Shown in pieces: positions 1-8,637 of a stretch of 64,000 nucleotides of DNA. Positions within the stretch are counted from its first letter, which is position 1. The number at the start of each line of letters is the position of its first letter. The position numbers and the translations under genes were made by a program. Source of the stretch: Novosphingobium percolationis. Its GTDB lineage: Bacteria > Pseudomonadota > Alphaproteobacteria > Sphingomonadales > Sphingomonadaceae. Below the pieces are notes generated by a model. That model had not been told where the DNA came from, searched no databases, and saw nothing but the letters and a program-made list of their open reading frames with translations. The stretch is from NCBI RefSeq assembly GCF_020179425.1, contig NZ_JAILYM010000007.1:62001-126000 (forward strand). The letters run 5' to 3'.

Positions 1-428
1 GGGCGCTGGTGCGCGACTATGGCATCGCCGCACCCCGGCTTGCCGTCGCGGGCCTCAACCCGCACGCGGGCGAGGACGGGCGCATGGGGTACGAGGACGC
101 GGCGCTGATCGCGCCCGCCGTCGCGGCCTTGCAGGCGCAGGGGATCGATGCGCGCGGGCCGCTGCCTGCGGACACGATGTTCCATCCCGCCGCGCGCGCG
201 ACCTATGACGTGGCGATCTGCATGTACCATGACCAGGCGCTGATCCCGATCAAGGCGCTCGATTTCGACGAGGGCGTCAACGTCACGCTCGGCCTGCCGA
301 TCGTGCGGACCTCGCCCGATCACGGCACCGCCTTCGCCATTGCCGGCACCGCCACCGCGCGGCCCGGCGCGACGGTCGCGGCGATCCGCATGGCGGGCGA
401 ATGCGCCAACCGGAGGCACGCCGCATGA
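1..428 (+). CDS. pdxA: 4-hydroxythreonine-4-phosphate dehydrogenase, 3' part
   Basis: This is the C-terminal part of PdxA, a cytoplasmic enzyme of pyridoxal 5'-phosphate synthesis that oxidises 4-phosphohydroxy-L-threonine. The gene begins left of the window. The visible protein carries family hallmarks: [13 protein letters not shown], a [10 protein letters not shown] segment with the metal-binding and active-site residues, and a closing TSPDHGTAF stretch. Its TGA stop overlaps the ATG of rsmA (ATGA at 425-428). The pdxA-rsmA order is a common proteobacterial arrangement and suggests translational coupling. Confidence 0.95.
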   Translation, partial: ALVRDYGIAAPRLAVAGLNPHAGEDGRMGYEDAALIAPAVAALQAQGIDARGPLPADTMFHPAARATYDVAICMYHDQALIPIKALDFDEGVNVTLGLPIVRTSPDHGTAFAIAGTATARPGATVAAIRMAGECANRRHAA

Positions 429-1246
429 CCGAGCTTCCCCCGCTTCGCGATGTCGTCAATCGTTACGGCCTGATCGCCACGAAGGCGCTGGGCCAGAACT
501 TCCTGTTCGACGAGCAACTGCTCAGCCGCATTGCGACAGTGCCCGGCAAGCTCAAAGGGCAGAGCGTGCTGGAAGTCGGCCCCGGCCCCGGCGGCCTTAC
601 CCGTGCACTGCTGCGTGCGGGCGCGAACGTGACCGCGATCGAGATGGACAAGCGCTGCCTGCCAGCGCTCGCCGAACTGGCCGAGGCCTTTCCCGGCCAG
701 TTGCGCGTGATCGAGGGCGATGCGACCAAGATCGACCCCGCCACGCTGTTCGACGAACCGTGGCACGTCGCGGCGAACCTGCCCTACAACGTCGGCACGA
801 TGCTGTTCACGGGCTGGCTTTCCGGGCAGGACTGGCCGCCGCAGTGGCGTTCGCTGACGCTGATGTTCCAGCTCGAAGTCGCCGAGCGCATCATCGCGCG
901 TCCGGGCTCGGATGCCTATGGCCGCCTTGCCGTACTGGCGCAGTGGCGCAGCACCCCGCGCATTGCGATGAAAGTCCACCGCAGCGCCTTCACGCCGCCG
1001 CCCAAGGTGATGTCGGCGATCATCCATGTAGAGCCCGGCACGATGCCCGAGGGCGTATCGGCGCGGATGCTGGAGCGCGTGACCGAGGCCGCGTTCGGCC
1101 AGCGCCGCAAGATGCTGCGCCAGTCGCTGAAGGGCCTGCCCGGCGCATTGGACGCGCTCGAAACGCTGGGGATCGACCCGCAGCGTCGCGCCGAGACGCT
1201 GGATGTGGACGAGTTCGTGGCCATCGCGCGCGTACTGACGAAGTAG
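425..1246 (+). CDS. rsmA: 16S rRNA (adenine1518-N6/adenine1519-N6)-dimethyltransferase
   Basis: RsmA (KsgA) dimethylates two adjacent adenines in the helix 45 loop of 16S rRNA late in 30S assembly, using S-adenosylmethionine. The 273-residue length is normal for the family. Visible motifs are LGQNF near residue 22, the SAM loop VGPGPGG at 51-57, the acidic IEMD at 72-75 and the catalytic NLPYN at 118-122. A longer in-frame start at 401 exists, but the ATG at 425 was chosen because it overlaps the pdxA stop (ATGA) and places LGQNF at the usual distance from the N terminus. Confidence 0.96.
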   Translation: MTELPPLRDVVNRYGLIATKALGQNFLFDEQLLSRIATVPGKLKGQSVLEVGPGPGGLTRALLRAGANVTAIEMDKRCLPALAELAEAFPGQLRVIEGDATKIDPATLFDEPWHVAANLPYNVGTMLFTGWLSGQDWPPQWRSLTLMFQLEVAERIIARPGSDAYGRLAVLAQWRSTPRIAMKVHRSAFTPPPKVMSAIIHVEPGTMPEGVSARMLERVTEAAFGQRRKMLRQSLKGLPGALDALETLGIDPQRRAETLDVDEFVAIARVLTK

Positions 1247-1288
1247 CAGGGGTTCACCCCGCGCTCCGGGCGCGCTAGACGGTTGCGG

Positions 1289-2494
1289 ATGAAACAGCTT
1301 TCCGCTGCCGAACAGGCCTTGCTGATGCCGATCGAGGCAGCGCCCATGCTGGCGCAGGTCGAACGCTGGTGCACGATCAATACCGGTACGCGCAACCTTG
1401 CGGGACTTGCGCAACAGGCGGCGCTGCTGGCCGACGCCTTTGCGGCACTGCCGGGCGAAGTGCGGCTGGCGGAGGCAGCGCCAGTCGAGGCCGTGGCCGC
1501 GGACGGCGCGCGGATCGCGCTCGACCACGGGCGGCATCTGGTGCTGTCAGTGCGCCCCGAGGCCAGCCGCCGCTACCTGCTGACCGGGCACATGGACACG
1601 GTCTATCCTGCCGACCATCCTTTCCAGTCGCTGACCTGGCTGGAGCCAGGCGTGCTGGGCGGGCCGGGCGTGGCCGACATGAAGGGCGGGATCGCGGTGA
1701 TCCTTGCCGCGCTGACCGCGTTCGAGCGCAGCCCGGTGGCGGCAAGCGTCGGCTATGACGTGATGATCAATTCGGACGAGGAGACCGGCAGCCTTTCGTC
1801 CGCAGCCCTGATCGCGGCGCTGGCGCGCGGCAAGGCGGCGGCGCTGACGTATGAACCCTCCGCCCTGCCCGATGGCACCTTGGCGGGCGCGCGGCCGGGC
1901 AGCGGCAACTACAGCGCGGTGATCACCGGGCGCAGCGCCCACGCCGGGCGCAACCCGCAGGACGGGCGCAATGCGATCGTGGCGGCGGCCGCGCTGGCGC
2001 TCGCCTTGCGCGACGCGGTGCGCGATGGCCTGAGCATCAACCCCGCGCGGATCGACGGCGGTAGCGCCAACAACGTGGTGCCCGATCACGCGATCCTGCG
2101 CTTCAACGTGCGCCCCCGCACCCCGGAGCTGGCCGACGCCTTTGCGAACGAACTGGCCACGCTGATCGCGACCATCGAAGCGGCGCACGAAGTGTCGATC
2201 CACCTCCACGGCGGCGTCACGCGCCCGCCCAAGCCGCTCGACGCCAAGGCCGAGGCGCTGTTCGGGCTGGTGCGCGAATGCGGTGCGGCGCTGGGCCAGC
2301 CGATCCGCTGGCAGGCGGCAGGCGGCGTGTGCGATGGCAACAATATCGCCGCGCATGGCGTGCCGGTGGTCGATACGATGGGCGTGCGCGGCGGGGCGAT
2401 CCATTCGCCGGCGGAATACCTGATCACGGCCTCGCTGGCCGAACGCGCGGCGCTGTCGGCGCTTGTGCTGCACCGACTTTCGGGAGGGGAATAA
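1289..2494 (+). CDS. M20 family metallopeptidase / amidohydrolase
   Basis: A 401-residue cytoplasmic dizinc hydrolase of the M20 (carboxypeptidase G2 / ArgE / DapE) family. Zinc ligands and catalytic residues are visible: GHMDT near residue 100, GVADMKGG near 127-134, SDEETGS near 162-168, YEPS, and a terminal His in IHSPAEY. A TTG two codons earlier is possible, but the ATG at 1289 is preferred. It ends 7 nt before astA, so both may handle arginine or acyl-amino-acid derivatives. The exact substrate cannot be read from sequence. It is not the M14-type AstE of the usual arginine succinyltransferase pathway. Confidence 0.85.
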   Translation: MKQLSAAEQALLMPIEAAPMLAQVERWCTINTGTRNLAGLAQQAALLADAFAALPGEVRLAEAAPVEAVAADGARIALDHGRHLVLSVRPEASRRYLLTGHMDTVYPADHPFQSLTWLEPGVLGGPGVADMKGGIAVILAALTAFERSPVAASVGYDVMINSDEETGSLSSAALIAALARGKAAALTYEPSALPDGTLAGARPGSGNYSAVITGRSAHAGRNPQDGRNAIVAAAALALALRDAVRDGLSINPARIDGGSANNVVPDHAILRFNVRPRTPELADAFANELATLIATIEAAHEVSIHLHGGVTRPPKPLDAKAEALFGLVRECGAALGQPIRWQAAGGVCDGNNIAAHGVPVVDTMGVRGGAIHSPAEYLITASLAERAALSALVLHRLSGGE

Positions 2495-2501
2495 CAACAC
2501 C

Positions 2502-3539
2502 ATGACTCATCGCATCCGCGCCGCGCGGCCCGACGACCTGCAGCACCTCTACGAGATGGCCAAGCTGACCGGGGGCGGCTTCACCAACCTGCCGCCCGAC
2601 CGCAAGGCGCTGACCGCCAAGCTGGAACGCTCGGCGCAGGCCTATGCCAACCTCGAGGAAGGCGATCCCAACACACCCAAGGACGAACTGTTCGTGCTGG
2701 TGCTGGAGGACACACAGACCGGCGAAGTGCGCGGCACCGCGCAGATCTTCACGCGCGTGGGCCAGCAGTGGCCGTTCTATTCCTATCGCATCGCCACGTT
2801 GACCCAGCATTCGAAGGAGCTGAACCGCACCTTCCGCGCCGAGATGCTCAACCTCGTCACCGATCTGGAAGGATCGAGCGAAGTGGGCGGGCTGTTCCTG
2901 CATCCTTCGGAGCGCGCAGGAGGCCTCGGAATGCTGCTGGCGCGCAGCCGCTATCTGTTCATCGCCATGCACCGCAAGCGCTTCTCCGACCGCATCCTCG
3001 CCGAATTGCGCGGGGTGATCGACGAGCGCGGGGGATCGCCGTTCTGGGACGGCGTAGCGGGGCGGTTCTTCGGGATGAACTTCCAGGAAGCGGACTACTT
3101 CAACGCGATCAACGGCCACCAGTTCATCGCCGACCTGATGCCCAAGCATCCGGTCTACATCGCCATGCTGCCCGACATTGCCCGCAGCGCGATCGGGTTG
3201 CCCCATCCTTCCGGACGCGCGGCGATGCGGATGCTGGAGGAGGAAGGCTTCGCGCACGAGGGCTATGTCGACATCTTCGACGGCGGCCCGACGATGACTG
3301 CGCGGACCGACCGGGTGGAATCGATCAGCGGATCGAAAGCCGCGCAGGTCGCCCATATTCGCGCGCCCGAAGGCACGGGCGCAGCCCGGAAGGCGCTGGT
3401 CGCCACGGGCCGGCTTGCCGATTTCCGCTGCTGCTTTGCCGAGATCGGCGAGGGCGACGAAGGACTGGCGCTCGATCCCATTGCCGCCGCGAACCTGGGT
3501 GTCGGCGCGGGCGACACGGTCTGGCACGTGCGGCGCTGA
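2502..3539 (+). CDS. astA: Arginine N-succinyltransferase
   Basis: AstA transfers succinyl from succinyl-CoA to arginine, the first step of the AST arginine-degradation pathway. The 345-residue length matches the family. The N terminus (IRAARPDDLQ...), the LTGGGFTNLPPD segment, the GEVRGTAQIF strand and the late GGLFLHPSERAGG and FGMNFQEADYF regions are typical. The start is the ATG at 2502, seven nucleotides after the upstream hydrolase stop, with GGGAGGGG serving as ribosome binding site. No astB, astD or astE is adjacent, so the rest of the pathway must be elsewhere or absent. Confidence 0.9.
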   Translation: MTHRIRAARPDDLQHLYEMAKLTGGGFTNLPPDRKALTAKLERSAQAYANLEEGDPNTPKDELFVLVLEDTQTGEVRGTAQIFTRVGQQWPFYSYRIATLTQHSKELNRTFRAEMLNLVTDLEGSSEVGGLFLHPSERAGGLGMLLARSRYLFIAMHRKRFSDRILAELRGVIDERGGSPFWDGVAGRFFGMNFQEADYFNAINGHQFIADLMPKHPVYIAMLPDIARSAIGLPHPSGRAAMRMLEEEGFAHEGYVDIFDGGPTMTARTDRVESISGSKAAQVAHIRAPEGTGAARKALVATGRLADFRCCFAEIGEGDEGLALDPIAAANLGVGAGDTVWHVRR

Positions 3540-3720
3540 ATCGCCACGCGGGGAACCCCTGCGGTCATTACCTAGTTCAATCGGCTATGCACCCCCAAGC
3601 CTGTTGGCATGAGGTGTCGCCGCGATTTACAGTGACCGCGCGGTTAACCAACGAAGGCCCCGCGATTCCCCGTCTGGCACGATGGTTGCGACGGGATCGG
3701 GACTAGAAGAGGACTCCCCC

Positions 3721-3975
3721 ATGCTGGGCAAGATTGCGCGTCTGTTCCTGATCAAGAGCCGGTTCGAGGCCTTCGCGATCATCTACGCGCTGGCCCTGGG
3801 CGCGGTGGAACGGGGCAGCGTCTATCTTACGCAATATCCAGGTTTTGGCGGTCGACTGCTGTTCCTCGCCTGCACTGGCGCGGTGTTCATGGCGGGCGCC
3901 AAGATCCTCGACGCGCTGCGCTACGAACAGGCTGACAAGGACCGCGCGCGGGCGCTTGTTGGCGGGGACACCTGA
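3721..3975 (+). CDS. Small conserved membrane protein
   Basis: An 84-residue protein of unknown function. It has a basic, hydrophobic N terminus (MLGKIARLFLIKSRFEAF), one membrane segment at about 17-30 and a second at about 45-64, then a charged C terminus. The start at 3721 follows a GAGGA box. It sits alone between astA and the tmRNA gene, about 180 nt after astA, and therefore probably has its own promoter. Similar short two-helix proteins occur in sphingomonads as far as I recall; no function is inferred. Confidence 0.65.
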   Translation: MLGKIARLFLIKSRFEAFAIIYALALGAVERGSVYLTQYPGFGGRLLFLACTGAVFMAGAKILDALRYEQADKDRARALVGGDT

Positions 3976-3987
3976 GATATAGGGAAA

Positions 3988-4353
3988 ATAGGGCGATTCT
4001 GTTGCTGGGCTCGCCCCCAGCCCCCGGTTTCCGATTCTGTTACCCGGTTCGGTCCGAACCGTGCTCTAGCTTTGTAAGATCAGGCCGTTAAGCCGTCGGA
4101 TTACGCCGCGAGAGCAAGTGCTTCGTTGTCGTTGGCACTTGTGAGTTTTGAGCCTTGAACGGGTTACTCAGCCCGGATGAAAACAACGCTTTTCAACACA
4201 CGTCGATCCTAGTTCGGCCCCATCAACACCCTTGCGACAACAAGGCCCGGCCTGTCTCAGCCGGTGGTGATGGTGGAGCCGCCGGGTACCGCCCCCGGGT
4301 CCGCTGTGCCTATTGCACGCCGCAATTTATCATCATAGCCGGTCGAAACCGGC
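3988..4353 (-). ncRNA. ssrA: Two-piece (circularly permuted) tmRNA
   Basis: The minus strand encodes a split tmRNA, the ribosome-rescue RNA that tags stalled peptides. The acceptor piece comes first (about 4353-4271): it has a GGTTTCGACC arm, a CCCGG-GGCGGTA-CCCGG T-arm and ends GGCTCCACCA at 4271. A spacer of about 50 nt follows, to be removed. The coding piece begins at about 4221 with GGGGCCGAACTAGGATCGAC, whose GGGGCCG pairs with CGGCTCC of the acceptor stem. The tag frame at 4136-4104 reads ANDNEALALAA, then TAA at 4103-4101. The 3' end near 3988 is estimated. The permuted, two-piece form is characteristic of alphaproteobacteria. Confidence 0.93.
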
Positions 4354-4359
4354 ACGTCC

Positions 4360-4365
4360 CATATA
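4360..4365 (-). promoter_or_regulatory. Probable -10 box of ssrA
   Basis: On the minus strand TATATG lies 6-7 nt before the expected 5' end of the acceptor piece of tmRNA. No convincing -35 hexamer is seen 17 nt upstream; the region there overlaps the mscL terminator. A TTGGAT closer in is too near to serve. Confidence 0.45.
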
Positions 4366-4382
4366 GGGGGCCTGATCCAAAT

Positions 4383-4409
4383 GAAAAGGGGCGGTATTGC
4401 GCCGCCCCT
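4383..4409 (-). terminator. Rho-independent terminator of mscL
   Basis: An 8-bp perfect stem (AGGGGCGG at 4387-4394 with CCGCCCCT at 4402-4409) with a 7-nt loop is followed, in the minus direction, by TTTT. It lies 30 nt after the mscL stop and separates mscL from ssrA. Confidence 0.8.
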
Positions 4410-4438
4410 GTATACGTCCGTTTTTGTCGCAGAAGCGG

Positions 4439-4882
4439 TCAGCCACGCGCCTTCAGCGCATCGCGGATCTCGGTCAGCAGTTCGACTTCGCTGGGGCCGA
4501 CGGGCGCAGCGGGCGCTTCTTCCTTCGGCCTCTCGACCAGGCGGTTGGCGGCCTTGACGATCAGGAAGATGATGAACGCAACGATCACGAAGTTGACGGC
4601 TTGCGTGATAAAGTCGCCATAGCCGATCATCGGCACGCCCGCCGCCTTCAGCTCGGCATAGCTGGTGGCGTCACCCTTGAACGTCGCCGGGATCGGGCCG
4701 AGGCGGACGAAGAAGCGGGTGAAATCCACCCCGCCGGTGATGAAACCGACCAGCGGCATGATCACGCTTTCGGTCAGCGAGGTGACGATCTTGCCGAACG
4801 CACCGCCGATAATCACGCCGACGGCGAGGTCGAGTACGTTGCCGCGCGCGATGAAGGTCTTGAATTCGTGCATCATCCCCAT
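4439..4882 (-). CDS. mscL: Large-conductance mechanosensitive channel
   Basis: MscL forms a homopentameric inner-membrane channel that opens under membrane tension to release solutes during hypo-osmotic shock. The 147-residue length fits. The N-terminal amphipathic helix (FKTFIARGN) leads into the pore-lining TM1 ([18 protein letters not shown]), a periplasmic loop and TM2 ([19 protein letters not shown]), then a charged C-terminal bundle. The start at 4882 (MGMMHEF) follows a GAGGGGAG ribosome site; longer upstream translation lacks family similarity. It is divergent from lemA. Confidence 0.95.
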   Translation of the reverse strand: MGMMHEFKTFIARGNVLDLAVGVIIGGAFGKIVTSLTESVIMPLVGFITGGVDFTRFFVRLGPIPATFKGDATSYAELKAAGVPMIGYGDFITQAVNFVIVAFIIFLIVKAANRLVERPKEEAPAAPVGPSEVELLTEIRDALKARG

Positions 4883-5094
4883 GACCCGTTGCTCCCCTCT
4901 GGTCATCATCCTTAGCACCTCCTTGCTTGCCACTCGCGGGGCAACGCGACAAGGTGGATCAGGTTGCAGATCGGACCCTTGCCGATGAACGCGATGTGAC
5001 GATTCATGGCTGGCCTTGAACCGCCCCTGCCCTTCGCTACATTGCCGCTTCGATGGTCGGCCCACGCCGACGCCCGAGAGGACATATCAAAGCC

Positions 5095-5772
5095 ATGGTT
5101 GCTTCCTTCCTGTCGCGCCTTACCCGCTTCGCGTTTGTCGCCGCCGCTGCGGCGGGCCTGTCCGCCTGCGGCGTCAATTCGATCCCCACGTCGGAAGAAA
5201 ACGCCAAGGCCAAGTGGGCCGACGTGCAGAACCAGTACCAGCGCCGCGCGGACCTGATCCCGAACCTCGTCGCGACGGTGAAGGGCTATGCCAAGCAGGA
5301 GCAGGACACGCTGACCAAGGTGACCGAGGCGCGCGCCAAGGCGACTAGCGTGCAGATTTCCGCCGCCGACGTCACCGACCCGGCCAAGATGGCGCAGTAT
5401 CAGGCGGCGCAGGGCCAGCTTTCGGCGGGGCTTGGCCGCCTGCTCGCGTCGGTCGAGGCGTATCCCGACCTCAAGTCGAACCAGAACTTCCTTGCGCTGC
5501 AGAGCCAGCTTGAAGGCACCGAGAACCGCATCGCGGTGGCACGGCGCGACTACAACCAGGCCGTGCAGGACTACAATACCACGATCCGCACCTTCCCCGC
5601 GATCATCGGCGCCAAGGTGATCTACGGCGCCAAGCCGATGATCCCGTTCGAAGCGACGACGCCGGGCGCTGACACCGCGCCTGCGGTCAGCTTCGACGGC
5701 CCGGCGGCTCCGGCTGCAGCGCCCGCCAACGACAACGCGGCGGCAGCGGCGAGCAAGGCGGCGGGGCAGTAA
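5095..5772 (+). CDS. lemA: LemA family lipoprotein
   Basis: A 225-residue LemA family protein. The N terminus is a lipoprotein signal with lipobox LSAC (Cys at about residue 25). The helical LemA core follows, with DLIPNLVATVKGYA and the ESLQFLALQSQLEGTENRIAVAR-type signature seen here as NFLALQSQLEGTENR. The C-terminal roughly 35 residues are an Ala/Pro-rich tail. The start at 5095 has GAGAGGA upstream and yields a proper signal; an earlier start would put charged residues before it. It heads a run with two TPM-domain proteins, a frequent LemA-TPM partnership of unclear biochemical role. Confidence 0.9.
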   Translation: MVASFLSRLTRFAFVAAAAAGLSACGVNSIPTSEENAKAKWADVQNQYQRRADLIPNLVATVKGYAKQEQDTLTKVTEARAKATSVQISAADVTDPAKMAQYQAAQGQLSAGLGRLLASVEAYPDLKSNQNFLALQSQLEGTENRIAVARRDYNQAVQDYNTTIRTFPAIIGAKVIYGAKPMIPFEATTPGADTAPAVSFDGPAAPAAAPANDNAAAAASKAAGQ

Positions 5773-5797
5773 GGGGCGCGCCCGGAGCGCCCCGGCG

Positions 5798-6589
5798 ATG
5801 CTCAAGCGCCTTGTCCTCATCGTGATGGCGGCGCTGGCCTGCATGGCTGGCCCCGCTTTTGCGCAGACGTTCCCCAAGCTGACCGGCCGCGTGGTCGATG
5901 AAGCGCACCTGCTCAAGCCCGAACAGGTCGCCGCGCTCGATGCCAAGCTCGCCGGGCTGGAGCAGCAATCGCAGCGCCAGCTGGTGGTGGTCACGCTGCC
6001 CAGCCTCGAAGGCTACGAGATCGAGGACTATGGCTACCGGCTGGGCCGCGCCTGGGGGATTGGCGACAAGGGGCGCAACGACGGCGCACTGCTGATCGTC
6101 GCGCCGAACGAGCGCAAGGTGAGGATCGAGGTCGGCTATGGCCTTGAAGGCATCCTGACCGACGCGCTGTCGAGCGTGATCATCAGCCGCGAGATCGTGC
6201 CGCGCTTCAAGGCTGGCGACTATGCCGGGGGCATCGATGCGGCGACCGACCAGCTGATCGCGCAACTGAAACTGCCCGACGACGAGGCCCGCAAGGTGGC
6301 GCAAGCAGCAGGCAGCCAGCAGAAGAAGGCGAGCGAGCCGAAGTTCGATTTCGGCACGGTGGTCTTCCTGTTCGTGTTCTTCTTTTTCTTCGTCCTGCCA
6401 TTCCTGCGCGCGATGCGCGGCGGCGGGCGACGCTATGGCCGCAGCCCCGGCGTGATGATCTTCCCCACCGGCGGCTGGGGCGGCGGATCGGATTGGGGCA
6501 GTGGTGGCGGCAGCAGCTGGGGGGGTGGCGGCGGCTTTTCGGGCGGCGGCGGCAGCTTCGGCGGCGGCGGATCGTCGGGGGACTGGTGA
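5798..6589 (+). CDS. TPM domain protein with Gly-rich C terminus (YgcG-like)
   Basis: A 263-residue exported, membrane-anchored protein. It has a cleavable signal (about 1-23, ending AFAQ), a TPM domain at about 27-150 (LTGRVVDEAHLL..., GYGLEGILTDALSS), a hydrophobic helix near 187-202 (VVFLFVFFFFFVLPFL) and a C-terminal tail of about 50 residues made almost only of Gly, Ser and Trp. This layout is the usual YgcG-type one; the TPM domain faces the periplasm. It lies 25 nt after lemA and one base before the next TPM gene, so the three are likely one transcript. Confidence 0.88.
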   Translation: MLKRLVLIVMAALACMAGPAFAQTFPKLTGRVVDEAHLLKPEQVAALDAKLAGLEQQSQRQLVVVTLPSLEGYEIEDYGYRLGRAWGIGDKGRNDGALLIVAPNERKVRIEVGYGLEGILTDALSSVIISREIVPRFKAGDYAGGIDAATDQLIAQLKLPDDEARKVAQAAGSQQKKASEPKFDFGTVVFLFVFFFFFVLPFLRAMRGGGRRYGRSPGVMIFPTGGWGGGSDWGSGGGSSWGGGGGFSGGGGSFGGGGSSGDW

Positions 6590-6590
6590 C

Positions 6591-7277
6591 ATGGCGCTGA
6601 CCGAACAGGCCCTGACCGACCGTGACCGCGCGCGCGTTGCCGCTGCCGTCACGCAGGCGGAGCTGGCCAGCGCGGGTGAGATCGTCACCATCGTCACCCC
6701 GCGCTCCGACATCTATCGCGACGTGGCGCTGGGATGGAGCGCGTTCGTTGCGCTGCTGGCGCTGGCCGCGCTCGAACTGGCGCCCGATTTCTATATCGCG
6801 CTGGTCGATCGGGTGCTGGGGCTGTGGGCGAGCGACTGGACGCCGCGCGCCGTGCTGGGGCTTGCGCTGACGGTGGCAACGCTCAAGTTCCTCGGCATGT
6901 TGCTGCTCATGGCGTGGTTTCCGTTGCGGCTGTGGCTCACGCCCAAGCCGGTCAAGGCGGCGCGGGTCCACGCCCGCGCGCTCACCTGCTTCCGCGTCGG
7001 CGCGCAGAGCCGCACCACCGGGCGCACCGGCATCCTGATCTACCTGTCGCTTGCCGAACACCGCGCCGAGATCATCGCCGACGAGGCGATCGCCGCCAAG
7101 GTCGCGCCCGAAGTGTGGGGCGATGCCATGCACGCCATGCTGGATCACTTGCGCGAGGGCCGCGTGGCCGACGGCATGATTGCCGGCGTCGAGCAGGTGG
7201 GCGCGGTGCTTGCCGCACACTTCCCGCGCGCGGGCGACGACACCAACGAACTTCCGGACCGATTGATCGAAGTATGA
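6591..7277 (+). CDS. Second TPM domain membrane protein
   Basis: A 228-residue protein with the TPM domain split around a membrane region. The N-terminal VAAAVTQAELASAGEIVTIVT stretch resembles the start of a TPM fold. Two hydrophobic segments follow (about 45-62 and 86-105), then the rest of the domain (GRTGILIYLSLAEHRAEIIAD). It has no signal peptide. The start ATG at 6591 immediately follows the stop of the Gly-rich TPM gene, and its own TGA overlaps the Nudix ATG (ATGA). It probably works with LemA and the first TPM protein; the biochemical role is unknown. Confidence 0.85.
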   Translation: MALTEQALTDRDRARVAAAVTQAELASAGEIVTIVTPRSDIYRDVALGWSAFVALLALAALELAPDFYIALVDRVLGLWASDWTPRAVLGLALTVATLKFLGMLLLMAWFPLRLWLTPKPVKAARVHARALTCFRVGAQSRTTGRTGILIYLSLAEHRAEIIADEAIAAKVAPEVWGDAMHAMLDHLREGRVADGMIAGVEQVGAVLAAHFPRAGDDTNELPDRLIEV

Positions 7278-7822
7278 GCCTTGAAGAAGAATTCACCAGC
7301 CAGCCCGAAGAGATTCGCTGGGAGGGCCGGTTCATCGCCGCCAAGACGCGCGGGCGCTGGGAATACGTCAGCCGCACGCGCAATATCCGTGCGGCGGTGA
7401 TCCTCGCCATCGAGGCAGGCCACGTCATCCTGGTCGAACAGTTCCGCGTGCCGCTGGGCAAGCCTTCGATCGAGATGCCCGCCGGGCTGATCGGCGACGT
7501 GGAAGGCAGCGAGGACGAGGATGCTGTCATCGCCGCCGCGCGCGAGTTGGAGGAGGAGACCGGATATCGCGCAGGGCGCATGGAATCGTTGGGCGAGTTC
7601 CATTCTTCGCCGGGCATGGTCACCGAAAGCTTCACGATGTTCCGCGCGCACGATCTGGTGAAGGTCGGCGAAGGTGGCGGCACCGAAGGCGAAGGCATCA
7701 CCGTTCACCGCGTGCCGTTGGCGGGGTTGGACGACTTCCTCGCCGATAAGCGCGCGGCCGGATACGGCATTGACGTGCGGATGCTGATGCTGCTGGGAGC
7801 ACGCATTCCCGAACTACGATAA
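7274..7822 (+). CDS. Nudix hydrolase, ADP-ribose pyrophosphatase type
   Basis: A 182-residue Nudix hydrolase likely acting on ADP-ribose or a related nucleoside diphosphate sugar. The region before the box (VILVEQFRVPLGKPSIEMPAGL) and the GYRAG after it are those of the NudF/YjhB type. The Nudix box contains RELEEETGY at about residues 94-102, but between its conserved Glu and REL there are twelve residues instead of seven, so the box loop is expanded by five, mostly acidic and Ala. It is translationally coupled to the second TPM gene (ATGA at 7274-7277). Confidence 0.88.
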   Translation: MSLEEEFTSQPEEIRWEGRFIAAKTRGRWEYVSRTRNIRAAVILAIEAGHVILVEQFRVPLGKPSIEMPAGLIGDVEGSEDEDAVIAAARELEEETGYRAGRMESLGEFHSSPGMVTESFTMFRAHDLVKVGEGGGTEGEGITVHRVPLAGLDDFLADKRAAGYGIDVRMLMLLGARIPELR

Positions 7823-7843
7823 GAACGAACGGAGAGGAACAAC

Positions 7844-8626
7844 ATGGCAGGCAGGGTTGAGGGCAAGAAGGCGCTGGTGACCGGCGCGGCGCAAGGGCTT
7901 GGCGCGGCGCACGCCTGGACGCTGGCGCGCGAGGGTGCGCGCGTTCTGCTGACCGACATCAACGGCGAAGGCGCTGCCACGCAGGCCGCCGCGATCAACG
8001 CCGAGCTGGGCGAAGGCACCGCATTTGCCATGCAGCACGACGTGACCAGCCCCGAGGACTGGGATGCGGCCATCGCCATGGCGCAGGACAAGCTCGGCGG
8101 GCTGTCGGTGCTGGTCAACAATGCGGGCGTGGGCGTGCGCGGCAACATCGAGACTGCGACGCTGGAAGACTGGCGGCGCGGCTTTGCCATCAACGTCGAT
8201 TCGGTGTTCCTCGGCTGCCAGAAGGCGCTGCCGGTGATGAAGGAGAACCAGCCCGGCTCGATCGTCAACATCAGCTCGATCGCGGGCCTGATCGCGTCGG
8301 ACACCATGCCCGGATACAACGCCAGCAAGGCGGCGGTGTGGATGCTGAGCAAGTCGGTCGCGCTCTATTGCGCCAAGCGCGGCTGGGACATCCGCTGCAA
8401 CTCGGTCCACCCGACGTTCGTCGACACGCCGATCCTCGATGGCATCGCCACCAACGCCAATCTCGACAAGGACGTGGTGATGGGCAAGCTGGCGCGCCAG
8501 ATCCCGCTGGGCCGCGTGGGCGCTCCGCAGGACATCGCCAACGGCGTGCTCTACCTTGCCAGCGACGAGAGCCGTTTCATGACCGGCGCGGAGCTGAAAC
8601 TCGACGGCGGCATTTCGGCGATGTGA
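7844..8626 (+). CDS. SDR family oxidoreductase
   Basis: A 260-residue classical short-chain dehydrogenase/reductase. It has the TGAAQGLGAAHA cofactor loop near residue 12, NNAGVGV near 90, a catalytic Ser in NISSIAG and the YNASK active site at about 152-156, and a closing TGAELKLDGG. The acidic residue after the second strand (LLTDING) points to NAD(H) rather than NADP(H). Substrate is unknown; family relatives act on steroids, sugars or cyclic alcohols. GGAGAGG precedes the ATG by a suitable distance. Confidence 0.88.
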   Translation: MAGRVEGKKALVTGAAQGLGAAHAWTLAREGARVLLTDINGEGAATQAAAINAELGEGTAFAMQHDVTSPEDWDAAIAMAQDKLGGLSVLVNNAGVGVRGNIETATLEDWRRGFAINVDSVFLGCQKALPVMKENQPGSIVNISSIAGLIASDTMPGYNASKAAVWMLSKSVALYCAKRGWDIRCNSVHPTFVDTPILDGIATNANLDKDVVMGKLARQIPLGRVGAPQDIANGVLYLASDESRFMTGAELKLDGGISAM

Positions 8627-8637
8627 CGCCGCGCCTT

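Noticed and set aside
4155..4622. A 155-residue plus-strand frame over the tmRNA
   Set aside because: The region is explained by ssrA on the minus strand (tag, CCA end and acceptor pairing) and then by mscL.
4912..5007. A 31-residue minus-strand frame ([11 protein letters not shown]...) upstream of mscL
   Set aside because: No family is recognised and the ribosome site is weak; kept out of the annotation, though it could be a small leader ORF.
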